From JBEIQE01 sp040376705 (lineage in GTDB: Bacteria > Pseudomonadota > Alphaproteobacteria > UBA2400), in the NCBI GenBank assembly GCA_040376705.1, contig JBEIQE010000001.1, positions 248,001-312,000 on the forward strand: 64,000 nucleotides of DNA. Reading direction: 5' to 3'. Below the pieces are notes generated by a model. The model did not search any database, was not told the origin of the DNA, and saw only the letters and a list, made by a program, of their open reading frames with translations. The position numbers were made by a program, and so were the translations under genes. Shown in pieces: positions 16,887-25,190 of the stretch (its first letter is position 1; every line of letters begins with the position of its first letter).

Positions 16887-17300
16887 ATGGCTACGATTGA
16901 TTTTGATATCTTTATCGAAGGCACTGACAAAGATGGCGCACTTCAGCTGGGCAATACCGCCTCGCTGGTCGTGGAGGGCAAACTGCCCGCCAAAATCAAA
17001 CCCGAAAAATGTGATCTCATTGTAACCATCGGTACCTCGCAGCGTGGGCGGGGCGGCGGCGATAGCGAAGCTGGTTTTAGTTTAAGCGTGGCCGACTTCC
17101 TGAGCGGGAGCGGGCCATTTCTCTGCCAGATCGATTTTGAGGCCGAGGCCGTTGGCGGCATGAGCTTTAAGGTAGAGCTGGCGCATGGCCGCACGATTTT
17201 AGCCGAAGCTGCAACCAGCCTGCGCGTAACCAACCCACTGCGCGATAAAAGCGGCAAGATCCGCAAGACCGGCGCTGGCGCGCTCAAGGTAAAGAAGTAG
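16887..17300 (+). CDS. Hypothetical protein, 137 aa
   Basis: This unrecognised 137-residue soluble protein has a beta-rich appearance, a Gly/Arg segment (RGRGGGDSE) in the middle and a very basic C-terminus (KSGKIRKTGAGALKVKK). It begins 31 bp after hda and could be in the same transcript. The basic tail suggests nucleic-acid or ribosome contact, but nothing else supports that. It converges on rnd with a 14-bp gap. Confidence 0.6.
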   Translation: MATIDFDIFIEGTDKDGALQLGNTASLVVEGKLPAKIKPEKCDLIVTIGTSQRGRGGGDSEAGFSLSVADFLSGSGPFLCQIDFEAEAVGGMSFKVELAHGRTILAEAATSLRVTNPLRDKSGKIRKTGAGALKVKK

Positions 17301-17314
17301 CTAGCTTCGTAAAG

Positions 17315-18511
17315 CTAAGCCTTCTTCTCTTTCTCGGCTTTTTCTTTTTCTTTCTCGCTGGGCTCAATCGGGATCAGCTGAACCTTACCCTTTTTAACCG
17401 AGAGCGAGAGCTTGCCGTTTTTGAGGGCCAGGGCCTGCTCGCCAAACAACTCACGGCGCCAGCCAACCAATGCCTGTGTTTCGGCTTTGTCACTCGCGGC
17501 AATCGCCTCAAGGTCGCTGGTATTGGCAATCAGGCGCGGGGCGACATTACCTTCATCGGCAATATGGCGCAGCAGTACCTTGAGCAGCTCAACTGTGGCA
17601 TGCGAGTAGTGGCCAAGGTTGGGGCGTGGCGGCATTTTGGGCGCTTCTTCAATCGGCAGCTCAACACCTTTGTGTACGGCCTTAAGCAGCGATGCGCCCA
17701 TTTTACCTTCGGCCCAGTTCTTTGAGACGCCGCGAATACGCGCGAGGTCCTCAACTGTAGCAGGCGGGTGCGAGGCAATTTCCTCTAAAGCTTCATCACG
17801 CAGAATACGGCCACGCGGCAGGTCACGCGCTTGAGCTTCGCGCTCGCGGAAGGCGGCAACCTCCTTAAGAATGGCAAGGAAGCGCGGCTTGGTAATACGT
17901 GGCTTCAAGCGCTGCCAGGCTTCGTCCGGGTTGGTGCGATAGGTTTTCACATCGCTCAGCACGCCCATTTCCTCGGCCAGCCAGCTACCACGGCCGCTCT
18001 CGGCAATCATCTCGCGCAGCTTTACATATGCAACGCGCAGATGGGTAACGTCGGCCAGCGCGTAGGTCACCTGCTTTTCGGTGAGCGGGCGGCGAGCCCA
18101 GTCAGTAAAACGGCTCGACTTGTCGAGCTGGATACCGGTGATCTTGGCAATCAGGTTATCGTAGCCAACAGAATCACCAAAGCCGCATACCATAGCGGCA
18201 ACCTGTGTATCAAACAGCGGCTCGGGCAGTTTGCCCATGGCATGATCAAAAATCTCGAGGTCCTGACGTGCCGCATGGAAAACCTTCACTACGGCAGGGT
18301 TCATCAGCAGATCGTAGAACGGGGCGAGGTCGATGCCTTCGGCCAAGGGGTCGATACAGGCAGCCTCGTCCGGGCCCGCCACCTGAATGAGGCAGAGTTG
18401 CGGCCAGAAGGTCGATTCACGGATGAACTCGGTGTCCACCGTCACAAACTCGACTTTGCCAAGGCGCTGGCAGAGGGCTTTAACCTCTTTACTGGTGGTC
18501 AGAATTGTCAT
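17315..18511 (-). CDS. rnd: Ribonuclease D
   Basis: The 398-residue protein shows the DEDD exonuclease blocks: FVTVDTEFIRE (ExoI), 'FHAARQDLEIFDHAMG' (ExoII) and 'YALADVTHLRVAY' (ExoIII), followed by an HRDC domain (about 205-285, with EIASHPPATVEDLARIRG) and a second helical domain. It trims 3' ends of tRNA precursors. I chose ATG 18511 (MTILTTSKEV) because the upstream 20 residues of the longer frame are Arg-rich and atypical. The tail is a Lys/Glu-rich stretch. Confidence 0.93.
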   Translation of the reverse strand: MTILTTSKEVKALCQRLGKVEFVTVDTEFIRESTFWPQLCLIQVAGPDEAACIDPLAEGIDLAPFYDLLMNPAVVKVFHAARQDLEIFDHAMGKLPEPLFDTQVAAMVCGFGDSVGYDNLIAKITGIQLDKSSRFTDWARRPLTEKQVTYALADVTHLRVAYVKLREMIAESGRGSWLAEEMGVLSDVKTYRTNPDEAWQRLKPRITKPRFLAILKEVAAFREREAQARDLPRGRILRDEALEEIASHPPATVEDLARIRGVSKNWAEGKMGASLLKAVHKGVELPIEEAPKMPPRPNLGHYSHATVELLKVLLRHIADEGNVAPRLIANTSDLEAIAASDKAETQALVGWRRELFGEQALALKNGKLSLSVKKGKVQLIPIEPSEKEKEKAEKEKKA

Positions 18512-18610
18512 GGGGCGGTGATAGCGCCTCACAAGCCGTCTTACCAGCCGAATCAATGGCTTCCAGCACAATTAAGCGAGATTTAAGGCGCAGGGGTAAC
18601 ACTGGGTAAC

Positions 18611-19405
18611 ATGGCCGACTTTGCAAGCAATCTCAAATCAGTAGCGGGTAAAACCCAGCATATCTGGCTGGCTGACGGGCAGTTTGGTAATGGTCAGACC
18701 TATCAGGCTTTGGCCCAGCCGGGGGTTTTGGCAGGGGTAAAGCAGGCCGGAATTGGTCATGTTTTTGTCGACCTGCCCAAATTCGTCGGATTCGTTAACG
18801 ATGCGCTGGTCGATGGCCGCGCTAAGCCCGAGCAGCTGGCAAACGATATTGCCGAAAACCCGTCTTACCGCATTTATGCAAACAAAGCGCCCGTACCAGC
18901 CCAGCCAGCCGAGATTGCCGCTGTTATGCAGCGTGCGCACGCTGCTGGTGTGCATCTGCATTTTACCGGCGAGAGCATGCTCGAAAACTTTGATGGAACG
19001 CATATGCAGAATACCATCGAGGCGCAGTTTGTGCTCCATACGGTTAATAACCGCCAGATGCGCCTGTCCGATATATTCTCCGGGATGGGGGGTGATGCAC
19101 AGCGCCGCCAGCAGTTTGCCGAACAGCAGATGAAGATTAAAGACAGCCCCATCGCACGCATTGCGGCTGATATTCTCGATGGACATAAAAAGCAGCTAGA
19201 AGGCACGGTGGCCGAAGTGAAGGCCCTGCCGGAGGGTGAGCGCGCGCTGATCATCCAGCACGCCAACCCGCAAATCGGCATGAGTGTGGAGAGCCTTCTA
19301 GGTGCCGATAAGGTCGGGCGCATAGAGGCCAGCGATTTGCACAAAGTCGCGCCATCTGGCAATACGCCGAGGCTGCGCGATAACGGCGTACAGGCTACGC
19401 CATAA
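18611..19405 (+). CDS. Hypothetical protein, 264 aa
   Basis: I do not recognise this 264-residue soluble protein. It has alternating strands and helices (HIWLADGQF; GIGHVFVDLPKF; GVHLHFTGESML; LIIQHANPQ) that would suit a TIM-barrel-like or Tiki/ChaN-like fold, but no family signature is complete. The start is ATG 18611. It is flanked by divergent rnd and by aspS, with its own terminator, so it is a single-gene unit. A polar, Gln/Ala-rich composition with a disordered tail (NTPRLRDNGVQATP) could fit a secreted effector; this is a guess. Confidence 0.7.
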   Translation: MADFASNLKSVAGKTQHIWLADGQFGNGQTYQALAQPGVLAGVKQAGIGHVFVDLPKFVGFVNDALVDGRAKPEQLANDIAENPSYRIYANKAPVPAQPAEIAAVMQRAHAAGVHLHFTGESMLENFDGTHMQNTIEAQFVLHTVNNRQMRLSDIFSGMGGDAQRRQQFAEQQMKIKDSPIARIAADILDGHKKQLEGTVAEVKALPEGERALIIQHANPQIGMSVESLLGADKVGRIEASDLHKVAPSGNTPRLRDNGVQATP

Positions 19406-19426
19406 CCCCTCATTCTCCTTGACAAA

Positions 19427-19448
19427 AACCCGATTTTCGGGCCTTTTT
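19427..19448 (+). terminator. Rho-independent terminator after the 264-aa gene
   Basis: The hairpin CCCGA-TTT-TCGGG is followed by CCTTTTT. It sits 22 bp after the stop of the hypothetical gene and 32 bp before aspS. Confidence 0.75.
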
Positions 19449-19479
19449 CCCTGACTTTTTATCAGGTAGGGATTTTGTC

Positions 19480-21291
19480 ATGCACGCATATCGCACTCAC
19501 ACTTGTGGCCAGCTCCGTCAGGAGCAGGTGGGCGAGACCGTCCGCCTTTCAGGCTGGATCAATCGCAAGCGTGACCATGGCAATCTCCTCTTCATCGATT
19601 TGCGTGACCACTATGGCGTTACTCAGTGCGTGGTCGATACCTCGCACCCGCAGTTCAAAGAGGCCGAAGCTGCCCGTCTTGAAACCGTTATTACCATCAC
19701 CGGTAAGGTGCTGGCCCGCTCGGCTGACACCATTAACGAGAAGTTGCCCACCGGCCATGTTGAAGTGAGCGTATCTGAGCTCGCCATTCAGGGTACGGCG
19801 CAAGTGCTGCCATTCCAGGTGAATGTGGATGATGATGGCTCGGAAGAATTCCGCCTGCGCCACCGCTACCTCGATTTGCGCCGCGACCGTATGCAGAAGA
19901 ACATTATTCTGCGCTCGGATGTTATTTCGTTCTTGCGTGCCCGCATGATCAAGTCTGGCTTCCATGAATTCCAGACCCCCATTCTCACCGCCTCAAGCCC
20001 TGAAGGTGCCCGCGACTTCCTCGTGCCGTCGCGCGTTCATCCCGGCAAGTTCTATGCATTGCCGCAGGCGCCGCAGCAGTTCAAGCAGCTGCTGATGGTT
20101 GCTGGCTTCGATAGGTATTTCCAGGTGGCCCCGTGCTTCCGTGATGAAGACAGCCGTGCCGATCGCTCCCCGGGTGAGTTCTACCAGCTCGACTTTGAAA
20201 TGAGCTTTGTCACCCAGCAGGATATTTTCGATACCATCGGCCCCGTGCTGTATGACCTGTTCGAAAACTTCTCGAGCTTCACCGGCACCAAGCGCAAGGT
20301 CAGCCCGTATCCGTTCGAGCAGATCACTTATGCCGATTCAATGCTCAAGTACGGCAACGACAAGCCCGACCTGCGTAACCCGCTGGTGATTGTCGATGTG
20401 ACCAGCGTATTCAAGCGTGATGATATTGAGTTCCGCGCCTTCCGCGAAATCATCAACAAGGGCGGTGTGGTTCGCTGCATCAAGGCACCCAAGGTGTCGG
20501 ATAAGCCGCGTAGCTTCTTCGATAAGCTCAACGACTGGGCGCGCGGCGAGGGTGCTCCCGGCCTTGGTTACATTACGTTTGAGGCTGACGGTGGCAAGGG
20601 CCCCATCGCCAAGTTCGTACCACCTGCAGCGCAGGAAGAGCTCAAGAAGCTCATGGGTGCCGAAGCTGGCGATGCCGTGTTCTTCGTGTGCGATCAGGTA
20701 GCCGCAGCTGCCAAGCTGGCTGGCCATGCGCGTACGCGTATCGGTAACGAGCTCGAGCTGATCAACAAGAACGAATACAAGCTGTGCTGGATCGTCGACT
20801 TCCCGATGTACGAGTACAACGAAGACACCAAGAAGATTGACTTCAGCCATAACCCGTTCTCCATGCCGCAGGGCGAAATGAAGGCGCTGGTCGAGAAGGA
20901 CCCGCTGGATATCTTGGCCTATCAGTACGACATTGTGTGCAACGGCATTGAGCTGTCGTCTGGCGCTATCCGCAATCACAATCCCGACATCATGATCAAG
21001 GCGTTTGAGATTGCCGGTTACAGCAAAGAAGAAGTTGAAAACCGCTTCAGCGGCATGATCAACGCCTTCCGCTTTGGCGCACCGCCGCACGGTGGCTCGG
21101 CTCCTGGTATCGACCGTATGGTGATGCTGATTGCCGATGAGCCGAACATCCGCGAAGTGATTACCTTCCCGCTCAACCAGCAGGCGATGGACCTGATGAT
21201 GAATGCGCCGAACAGCGTTCGCCCCGAGCAGCTGAAGGAACTTCACATCGCCCTCAACTTGCCGAAACCGAAGGTTGCTAGTGCGGGGTAA
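19480..21291 (+). CDS. aspS: Aspartyl-tRNA synthetase, probably non-discriminating
   Basis: The 603-residue bacterial-type AspRS has an N-terminal OB-fold domain, class II motif 2 (FRDEDSRADRSPGEFYQLDFE region), a GAD insertion (about 295-410) and motif 3 (GIDRMVML). The anticodon-domain loop reads RKRDHG, with His33 where discriminating enzymes such as E. coli's carry Leu; His here is associated with enzymes that also charge tRNA-Asn with Asp, which then need GatCAB. This is inferred from known families; GatCAB is not in the window. Confidence 0.96.
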   Translation: MHAYRTHTCGQLRQEQVGETVRLSGWINRKRDHGNLLFIDLRDHYGVTQCVVDTSHPQFKEAEAARLETVITITGKVLARSADTINEKLPTGHVEVSVSELAIQGTAQVLPFQVNVDDDGSEEFRLRHRYLDLRRDRMQKNIILRSDVISFLRARMIKSGFHEFQTPILTASSPEGARDFLVPSRVHPGKFYALPQAPQQFKQLLMVAGFDRYFQVAPCFRDEDSRADRSPGEFYQLDFEMSFVTQQDIFDTIGPVLYDLFENFSSFTGTKRKVSPYPFEQITYADSMLKYGNDKPDLRNPLVIVDVTSVFKRDDIEFRAFREIINKGGVVRCIKAPKVSDKPRSFFDKLNDWARGEGAPGLGYITFEADGGKGPIAKFVPPAAQEELKKLMGAEAGDAVFFVCDQVAAAAKLAGHARTRIGNELELINKNEYKLCWIVDFPMYEYNEDTKKIDFSHNPFSMPQGEMKALVEKDPLDILAYQYDIVCNGIELSSGAIRNHNPDIMIKAFEIAGYSKEEVENRFSGMINAFRFGAPPHGGSAPGIDRMVMLIADEPNIREVITFPLNQQAMDLMMNAPNSVRPEQLKELHIALNLPKPKVASAG

Positions 21292-21292
21292 T

Positions 21293-21904
21293 GTGAGATT
21301 CGTCCCGACATTAAAATTATGGCATCTTTTTGCAGTTGTTATTGCTGGGGCGCTATATATTCACCATGACAACGAGACCTCTCGCCAATCCTTAGCAGCG
21401 CATCAGGCGGCAGAGAAGTTTGTGCCTTTTCTCAATAGCTCAATTAACATAATGCTCGCACAGAAGGATATATTTGTTGGTGTAATCCCACAAAGGCGGT
21501 CTGCAGTTATTACTGAGGCAATAAGCAAGATACAATTGGCGGATGAACAGAAAATAGGCCTATACAATTTAATCGATAGCCCTAACTATTCAATGCATTT
21601 TGATACTTGGGACAATTTTTTAGGTCTCACGGTTTATTATAATAATTCAGCTTTTTGTAAGGTTATATCTCGTGCAATTATTGACATGAAGAGTTCGCAT
21701 GTAGAGTTAGATGGCGTGTCTTGGTTTGCAAGCTCTTCCCAGCGGGTCACATGGGATGCAACTGGGCGCAAGCCTATTGAAGTTTTTCCTTTATATGGAG
21801 TTGCGGCCGACCAAGATCCTATGGGAATACCAACAGAAGCACAGGTGGATTGGGCTTGTTCTAATTCAGATAATATAAGCCTAGTATTTAACCTTAATGA
21901 TTGA
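21293..21904 (+). CDS. Pilin-like protein (PilS-type C-terminal pattern), AT-rich gene
   Basis: The protein is about 203 residues with one N-terminal membrane segment (LWHLFAVVIAGALYI) followed by a polar extracytoplasmic region. The C-terminal half has the order 'GLTVYYNNSAFCK ... VELDGV ... WACSNSDNISLVF', two cysteines bracketing a beta-rich stretch, which resembles type IV pilin PilS-like domains. The canonical prepilin GxTLxE cleavage motif is not visible, so the call is tentative. Base composition is clearly more AT-rich than its neighbours, with frequent AT-ending codons, suggesting recent transfer. The start may be GTG 21293, GTG 21281 or TTG 21275. Confidence 0.4.
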   Translation: MRFVPTLKLWHLFAVVIAGALYIHHDNETSRQSLAAHQAAEKFVPFLNSSINIMLAQKDIFVGVIPQRRSAVITEAISKIQLADEQKIGLYNLIDSPNYSMHFDTWDNFLGLTVYYNNSAFCKVISRAIIDMKSSHVELDGVSWFASSSQRVTWDATGRKPIEVFPLYGVAADQDPMGIPTEAQVDWACSNSDNISLVFNLND

Positions 21905-21967
21905 GCGATGAAGAATTAATCAGAAAACCTGATCAGCTACATAAGAATAAAATAACCTCACCATATT

Positions 21968-22045
21968 GTCATCCCAGCGAAAGCTGGGATCCATCTTAAC
22001 GTATGCGGTTATGTTGCCATGGATGCCAGCCTGCGCTGGCATGAC
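21968..22045. repeat. Palindromic intergenic repeat (GTCATCCC...GGATGCC...GGCATGAC)
   Basis: Two hairpin-forming arms lie here: GTCATCCCAGC-GAAA-GCTGGGATCC at the left and GGATGCCAGC-CTGC-GCTGGCATGAC at the right, separated by about 25 bp. The outer ends GTCAT and ATGAC are themselves inverted repeats, so the whole block forms a nested palindrome. This is the form of a REP/MITE-like dispersed element in proteobacterial genomes. No other copy is visible in this window. Confidence 0.7.
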
Positions 22046-22104
22046 AATTATCTTTAACTCGCATTAGCATCTGCCTATAGTTCTTGCAACAATCAGGGAC
22101 CAAC

Positions 22105-22488
22105 GTGGCGCATATAGACATAACAGGGCTACCGCCTGCGGCTGTATTCGCTGCACTGTTTAACTATGCGCGTATCGATCAGCGCGGAGAGAAGAGCACG
22201 CTTGAAGAAATATCCCTGCTCTCGGCGTTTCATATGCTCAAGGGCGTAGGCTTCAAGCTGCCGTATCAGAAGGAAGATGGCACGATAAGGTATGGCTACG
22301 ATGGCCGATTGGTACCGGTCGATTTGCGCTCAACCAGCTTTAACCCTGTGCTCTATAATCTTTATAACGGCGATGGCGCGGCCGAGCTGATTATTGAGTG
22401 CATGCTTAAGCGCGAAGCGCTGCCGTATCGCCGTCTTAACCGGCCTATTACTATTGATATGACAGTAGTACAGCCTAGGTTGGGGTAA
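22105..22488 (+). CDS. Hypothetical protein, 127 aa
   Basis: The product is about 127 residues from GTG 22105, preceded by AGGGA. A TTG at 22084 would add 7 residues. It is soluble, starting MAHIDITGLPPAAVFAALFNYARIDQ; a central 'GKL/GYDGR' region and a Leu/Arg-rich C-terminus follow. I do not recognise it. The last 14 bp overlap the convergent phosphotransferase gene. Confidence 0.6.
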   Translation: MAHIDITGLPPAAVFAALFNYARIDQRGEKSTLEEISLLSAFHMLKGVGFKLPYQKEDGTIRYGYDGRLVPVDLRSTSFNPVLYNLYNGDGAAELIIECMLKREALPYRRLNRPITIDMTVVQPRLG

Positions 22489-23473
22489 AGGCCGCTCTGA
22501 TGGTCTTGCGCATTTGTGCTGACAACTGCGGATGGCTGATCGCCCATTCAGTTATATCATCATGCAGCCGGTTATCCAGCCACGCCAGATCCATGTTCTT
22601 TGATTGCATGAAGCGGGCGCTGCGCAGAATATTGCAGGCAAACAGGCTGTTCGCCTGAAGCGCAAGGCCGGTATGGTCGTTATAGCCTTTAAGCAGATGC
22701 GGTACTTCTTGTGGCCAATTGGGCATGCATTGTGAAAGCTCGGTAAACAGGTTGCTGCGGGTGGCGAGTTCAAAATCTATCGCGCCAGAGATTTTGCCAT
22801 CAGGGGCGGTGATGATGTTGCGCTCGGCCCAGTCGCTGTGCACAAACAGTTTTCTGTCCATGTTTTGCGCCAGCTCATCTTCACGGTCGAGGCCTATCTG
22901 GGCCAATATGGCGCAATAAGCCCAACCCTGTTTCTTGCTCCAGCCGAGCTTGCGTATAGCGCTGCCTGCATGGCGATAGGCAGATGCGGGTGTAACCGGA
23001 ATGTTCCAGCCATGGTGCGTATTGGGGGCCGCCTCATAAGGCACTTCTGTATGCAGTAGCCCGAGGAGCTTGCCCATTTCACGATAAACATGAACACGCT
23101 TTTGTGGTGTGAGAAACGGCAGGCGGGCTTGCATGCTCATGCCCGGCATAAACTCACGGATGATGATGCGCTGCTTGCGGTGGTGGCTGCCCGCGTTGAA
23201 GTCGGCCACAATGCGCGGCACCCGGTATCCATGCGGGGCAAGGGCATCTGCCACCACATCAAGCATCTGCTTGCTCTCGTGGTTCTTCCACTCCCAGGTT
23301 GCACGGGTTGGCGCACTTTGTATGAAATAGGTGCGGCCGAGAGGGCCTACCCAGTGGCGGCTGCCAATACTTACAATCCTGTTGTTTTTAAAACCCGACA
23401 GATCGAGCCCGGCCTCAAAGCGGGCAGATTTGCGGATTTCGCTCCAGCTGGGCAGGTCGGGCAGTTTGGCCAT
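22475..23473 (-). CDS. APH-type phosphotransferase
   Basis: The 332-residue protein carries the Brenner kinase motif HSDWAERNI (HxDxxxxN) and the metal-binding IDFE, the hallmarks of the aminoglycoside/choline kinase-like fold. The N-terminal lobe is present (about residues 1-120, with 'GPLGRTYFIQSAP' in place of a glycine loop). Members phosphorylate small molecules or sugars; the substrate cannot be told, and resistance is not implied. It is a single minus-strand gene overlapping the convergent 127-aa gene at its 3' end. Confidence 0.8.
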   Translation of the reverse strand: MAKLPDLPSWSEIRKSARFEAGLDLSGFKNNRIVSIGSRHWVGPLGRTYFIQSAPTRATWEWKNHESKQMLDVVADALAPHGYRVPRIVADFNAGSHHRKQRIIIREFMPGMSMQARLPFLTPQKRVHVYREMGKLLGLLHTEVPYEAAPNTHHGWNIPVTPASAYRHAGSAIRKLGWSKKQGWAYCAILAQIGLDREDELAQNMDRKLFVHSDWAERNIITAPDGKISGAIDFELATRSNLFTELSQCMPNWPQEVPHLLKGYNDHTGLALQANSLFACNILRSARFMQSKNMDLAWLDNRLHDDITEWAISHPQLSAQMRKTIRAAFTPT

Positions 23474-23570
23474 GGCATTTGCATTAACAGCATGTCTGGT
23501 ATGTCCAATTCAATTGCATTTTAGGCGTTAAGGGGTTGCGTTCGGGCCTTGGGCAACGCTACAAATAGCC

Positions 23571-23677
23571 ATGGTCACTTTGCCAAGCAACTTTGCTTCT
23601 GCAGCCCGCGCGTTAGACGCCCGGATGATGGCCATTATTATTATCGCCGCGCGAATTAGCCGCTAAGGCTAATTTTT
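23571..23677 (+). promoter_or_regulatory. Candidate isoleucine leader peptide and attenuator
   Basis: A 31-codon ORF starts at ATG 23571 and ends at TAA 23664-23666; it contains four consecutive Ile codons (ATT ATT ATT ATC, 23634-23645) near its end. A shorter version could start at ATG 23625 (MMAIIII...). The stop codon lies in the loop of a hairpin (AATTAGCC, 23654-23661, with GGCTAATT, 23667-23674) followed by a short T-run, so leader and terminator overlap as in amino-acid attenuators. There is no strong Shine-Dalgarno site. The downstream gene is of unknown function. Chance is not excluded. Confidence 0.4.
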
Positions 23678-23732
23678 CGCGCACCTCATCCCCACAATAC
23701 GTGTTTTTTTGCCCATTTTCCGGAGTTAATCC

Positions 23733-24398
23733 GTGTCTGTATCTAACGCCCCAAGTGCCCGTAGCCTGTTTAAGCTTCTCGCTGGCACATCAAATGATCT
23801 CACCCCCCAGCGCAGCTGCGATGTGGTGGGTATTCTCAAGAGCGCGCATCCAGCTGTTTATGCTGGCACGCTTAAAAATTTCCAGCGCTGCACCACCCGC
23901 TTTGCCGCCGCCTGCCAGCGCTATGAGGAAGGGCCGAAGTCGCTAAAGTCAGGCCTCAGTCCGCGTTTCATGCAGCCGGAGTATCTGACGCATATGGGGC
24001 AAGCCATGCCATATGGTGTGTTGATGCCGGTTTACTTCCATAACGCCCGCTGGCCGTTCCAGTTCGCCAAGCAGGATGAGGCGCGTAGTAACCCCTATGG
24101 CAATACGGTGCTTAGTGCCATGGCGCAGCTACGCGCGCAGCAGGCCATGCTGCTCCGGCAGATGCGTCACGCCAAGCGCAAGCCAAACCTCAGTAGCAGG
24201 GTCGATGGTTGCCTTGCTGCCTGGCTCGGCAAGCAGGTAGCGGATAATTATGCACTGCTGCGGCCGCTCGAGCCGGTACGCCATACCTTCCGGCAGGAGG
24301 CAGTGGAGCGCGCGAAGAAGCGTGTACTGCGTGAGGGGAATGTCATTCAGCTGCGTAAACAGAAGGATTTCAGCGGGCTTCGAGTCGCTAGTATGTAA
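23733..24398 (+). CDS. Hypothetical protein, 221 aa
   Basis: This unrecognised basic 221-residue protein (many Arg, Lys and Gln) starts at GTG 23733, after a CCGGAG that may act as ribosome binding site. It has no signal peptide or membrane helix. Helical stretches such as 'MAQLRAQQAMLLRQMRHAKRK' suggest a helical protein. It lies downstream of a candidate Ile attenuator and upstream of another unknown gene on the same strand. Confidence 0.6.
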   Translation: MSVSNAPSARSLFKLLAGTSNDLTPQRSCDVVGILKSAHPAVYAGTLKNFQRCTTRFAAACQRYEEGPKSLKSGLSPRFMQPEYLTHMGQAMPYGVLMPVYFHNARWPFQFAKQDEARSNPYGNTVLSAMAQLRAQQAMLLRQMRHAKRKPNLSSRVDGCLAAWLGKQVADNYALLRPLEPVRHTFRQEAVERAKKRVLREGNVIQLRKQKDFSGLRVASM

Positions 24399-24461
24399 GT
24401 TGGTCTGGCTTTATTCTTGCATGTTTCCGGCACTATTTTCCTTTTGCCGGGAGGCTTGTAT

Positions 24462-25157
24462 ATGCAAATCTTTTCCAATCAACGGCTTATCCCGACCGAT
24501 TTTAGCCTCACACAGGCACCACGGGAAAATTTTACCCGCGTTCAGGATATGCTGGGCATGGAAGGTCCACCGGCTGGCATTCTGGCGGATAATGACCCCA
24601 GCCAGGTGTTTGCCGAAATTGTCGTGAACGGGCAGTCGGTCGCCAAAATTTATAACAGCGGTGCGGTTGAAAGCTCCAACGCTTTGGGCGGGCGCATCAA
24701 CGCGCTGGTGAAGGATGATCTGGGCAGTGGCCCCACGCTGGCAGCCAGCCGGGCCGAGCGCTTGGCCAGCATGCTGGGCGGCAAAGTCGAGAAGGCCGAT
24801 ACGGCCATGGAGCAGGGCGCATGGCAGGACTGGAAGCTGGACCGCGACCAGTCGCTCGCCAGCTATTACAACACAACGCCCACGCACATCGCAGCGCAGG
24901 ATATTGCCAGCTCTGAAGAAGATGTTTTGCTTGATAGCCCTGCCGATGAGTTCCGCGAGTTCATGAAGAAGAGTGCAGGCGAGCGTATGGTCGATCAAAT
25001 CCTCAAGTCCATGGGCCTGAGTGCTGAGGATGTTGCCGCCATGAGCCCGGAAGAACGCGCCGGTGTTATGGCCAAGGTGCAGGAAATCATCGAAGAGAAG
25101 CTGCGTCAGGCCAGTGGTGTAGCGGGTAGCGGTAACTCAGCCATCGACGCAGCTTGA
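24462..25157 (+). CDS. Hypothetical protein, 231 aa
   Basis: The start is ATG 24462 with a GGGAGG ribosome binding site 8 bp upstream; 231 residues. It is soluble and acidic, with a helical C-terminal part (FREFMKKSAGERMVDQILKSMGLSAEDVAAMSPEERAGVMAKVQEIIEEKLRQ region, about residues 165-215) that looks like a helix-turn of EF-hand-like or coiled helices. I do not recognise it. The spacing from the 221-aa gene is 63 bp. Confidence 0.65.
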   Translation: MQIFSNQRLIPTDFSLTQAPRENFTRVQDMLGMEGPPAGILADNDPSQVFAEIVVNGQSVAKIYNSGAVESSNALGGRINALVKDDLGSGPTLAASRAERLASMLGGKVEKADTAMEQGAWQDWKLDRDQSLASYYNTTPTHIAAQDIASSEEDVLLDSPADEFREFMKKSAGERMVDQILKSMGLSAEDVAAMSPEERAGVMAKVQEIIEEKLRQASGVAGSGNSAIDAA

Positions 25158-25190
25158 TTAACGTTTCCCGTTTAAGGGCAACGCCCGGCT

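Noticed and set aside
17831..18586. 251-codon plus-strand ORF opposite rnd
   Set aside because: RNase D's catalytic motifs occupy this DNA on the minus strand; the ORF is a complement shadow.
20338..21246. 302-codon minus-strand ORF opposite aspS
   Set aside because: aspS motifs are intact across the same DNA; the antisense translation is rich in His/Val/Gln and has no domain pattern.
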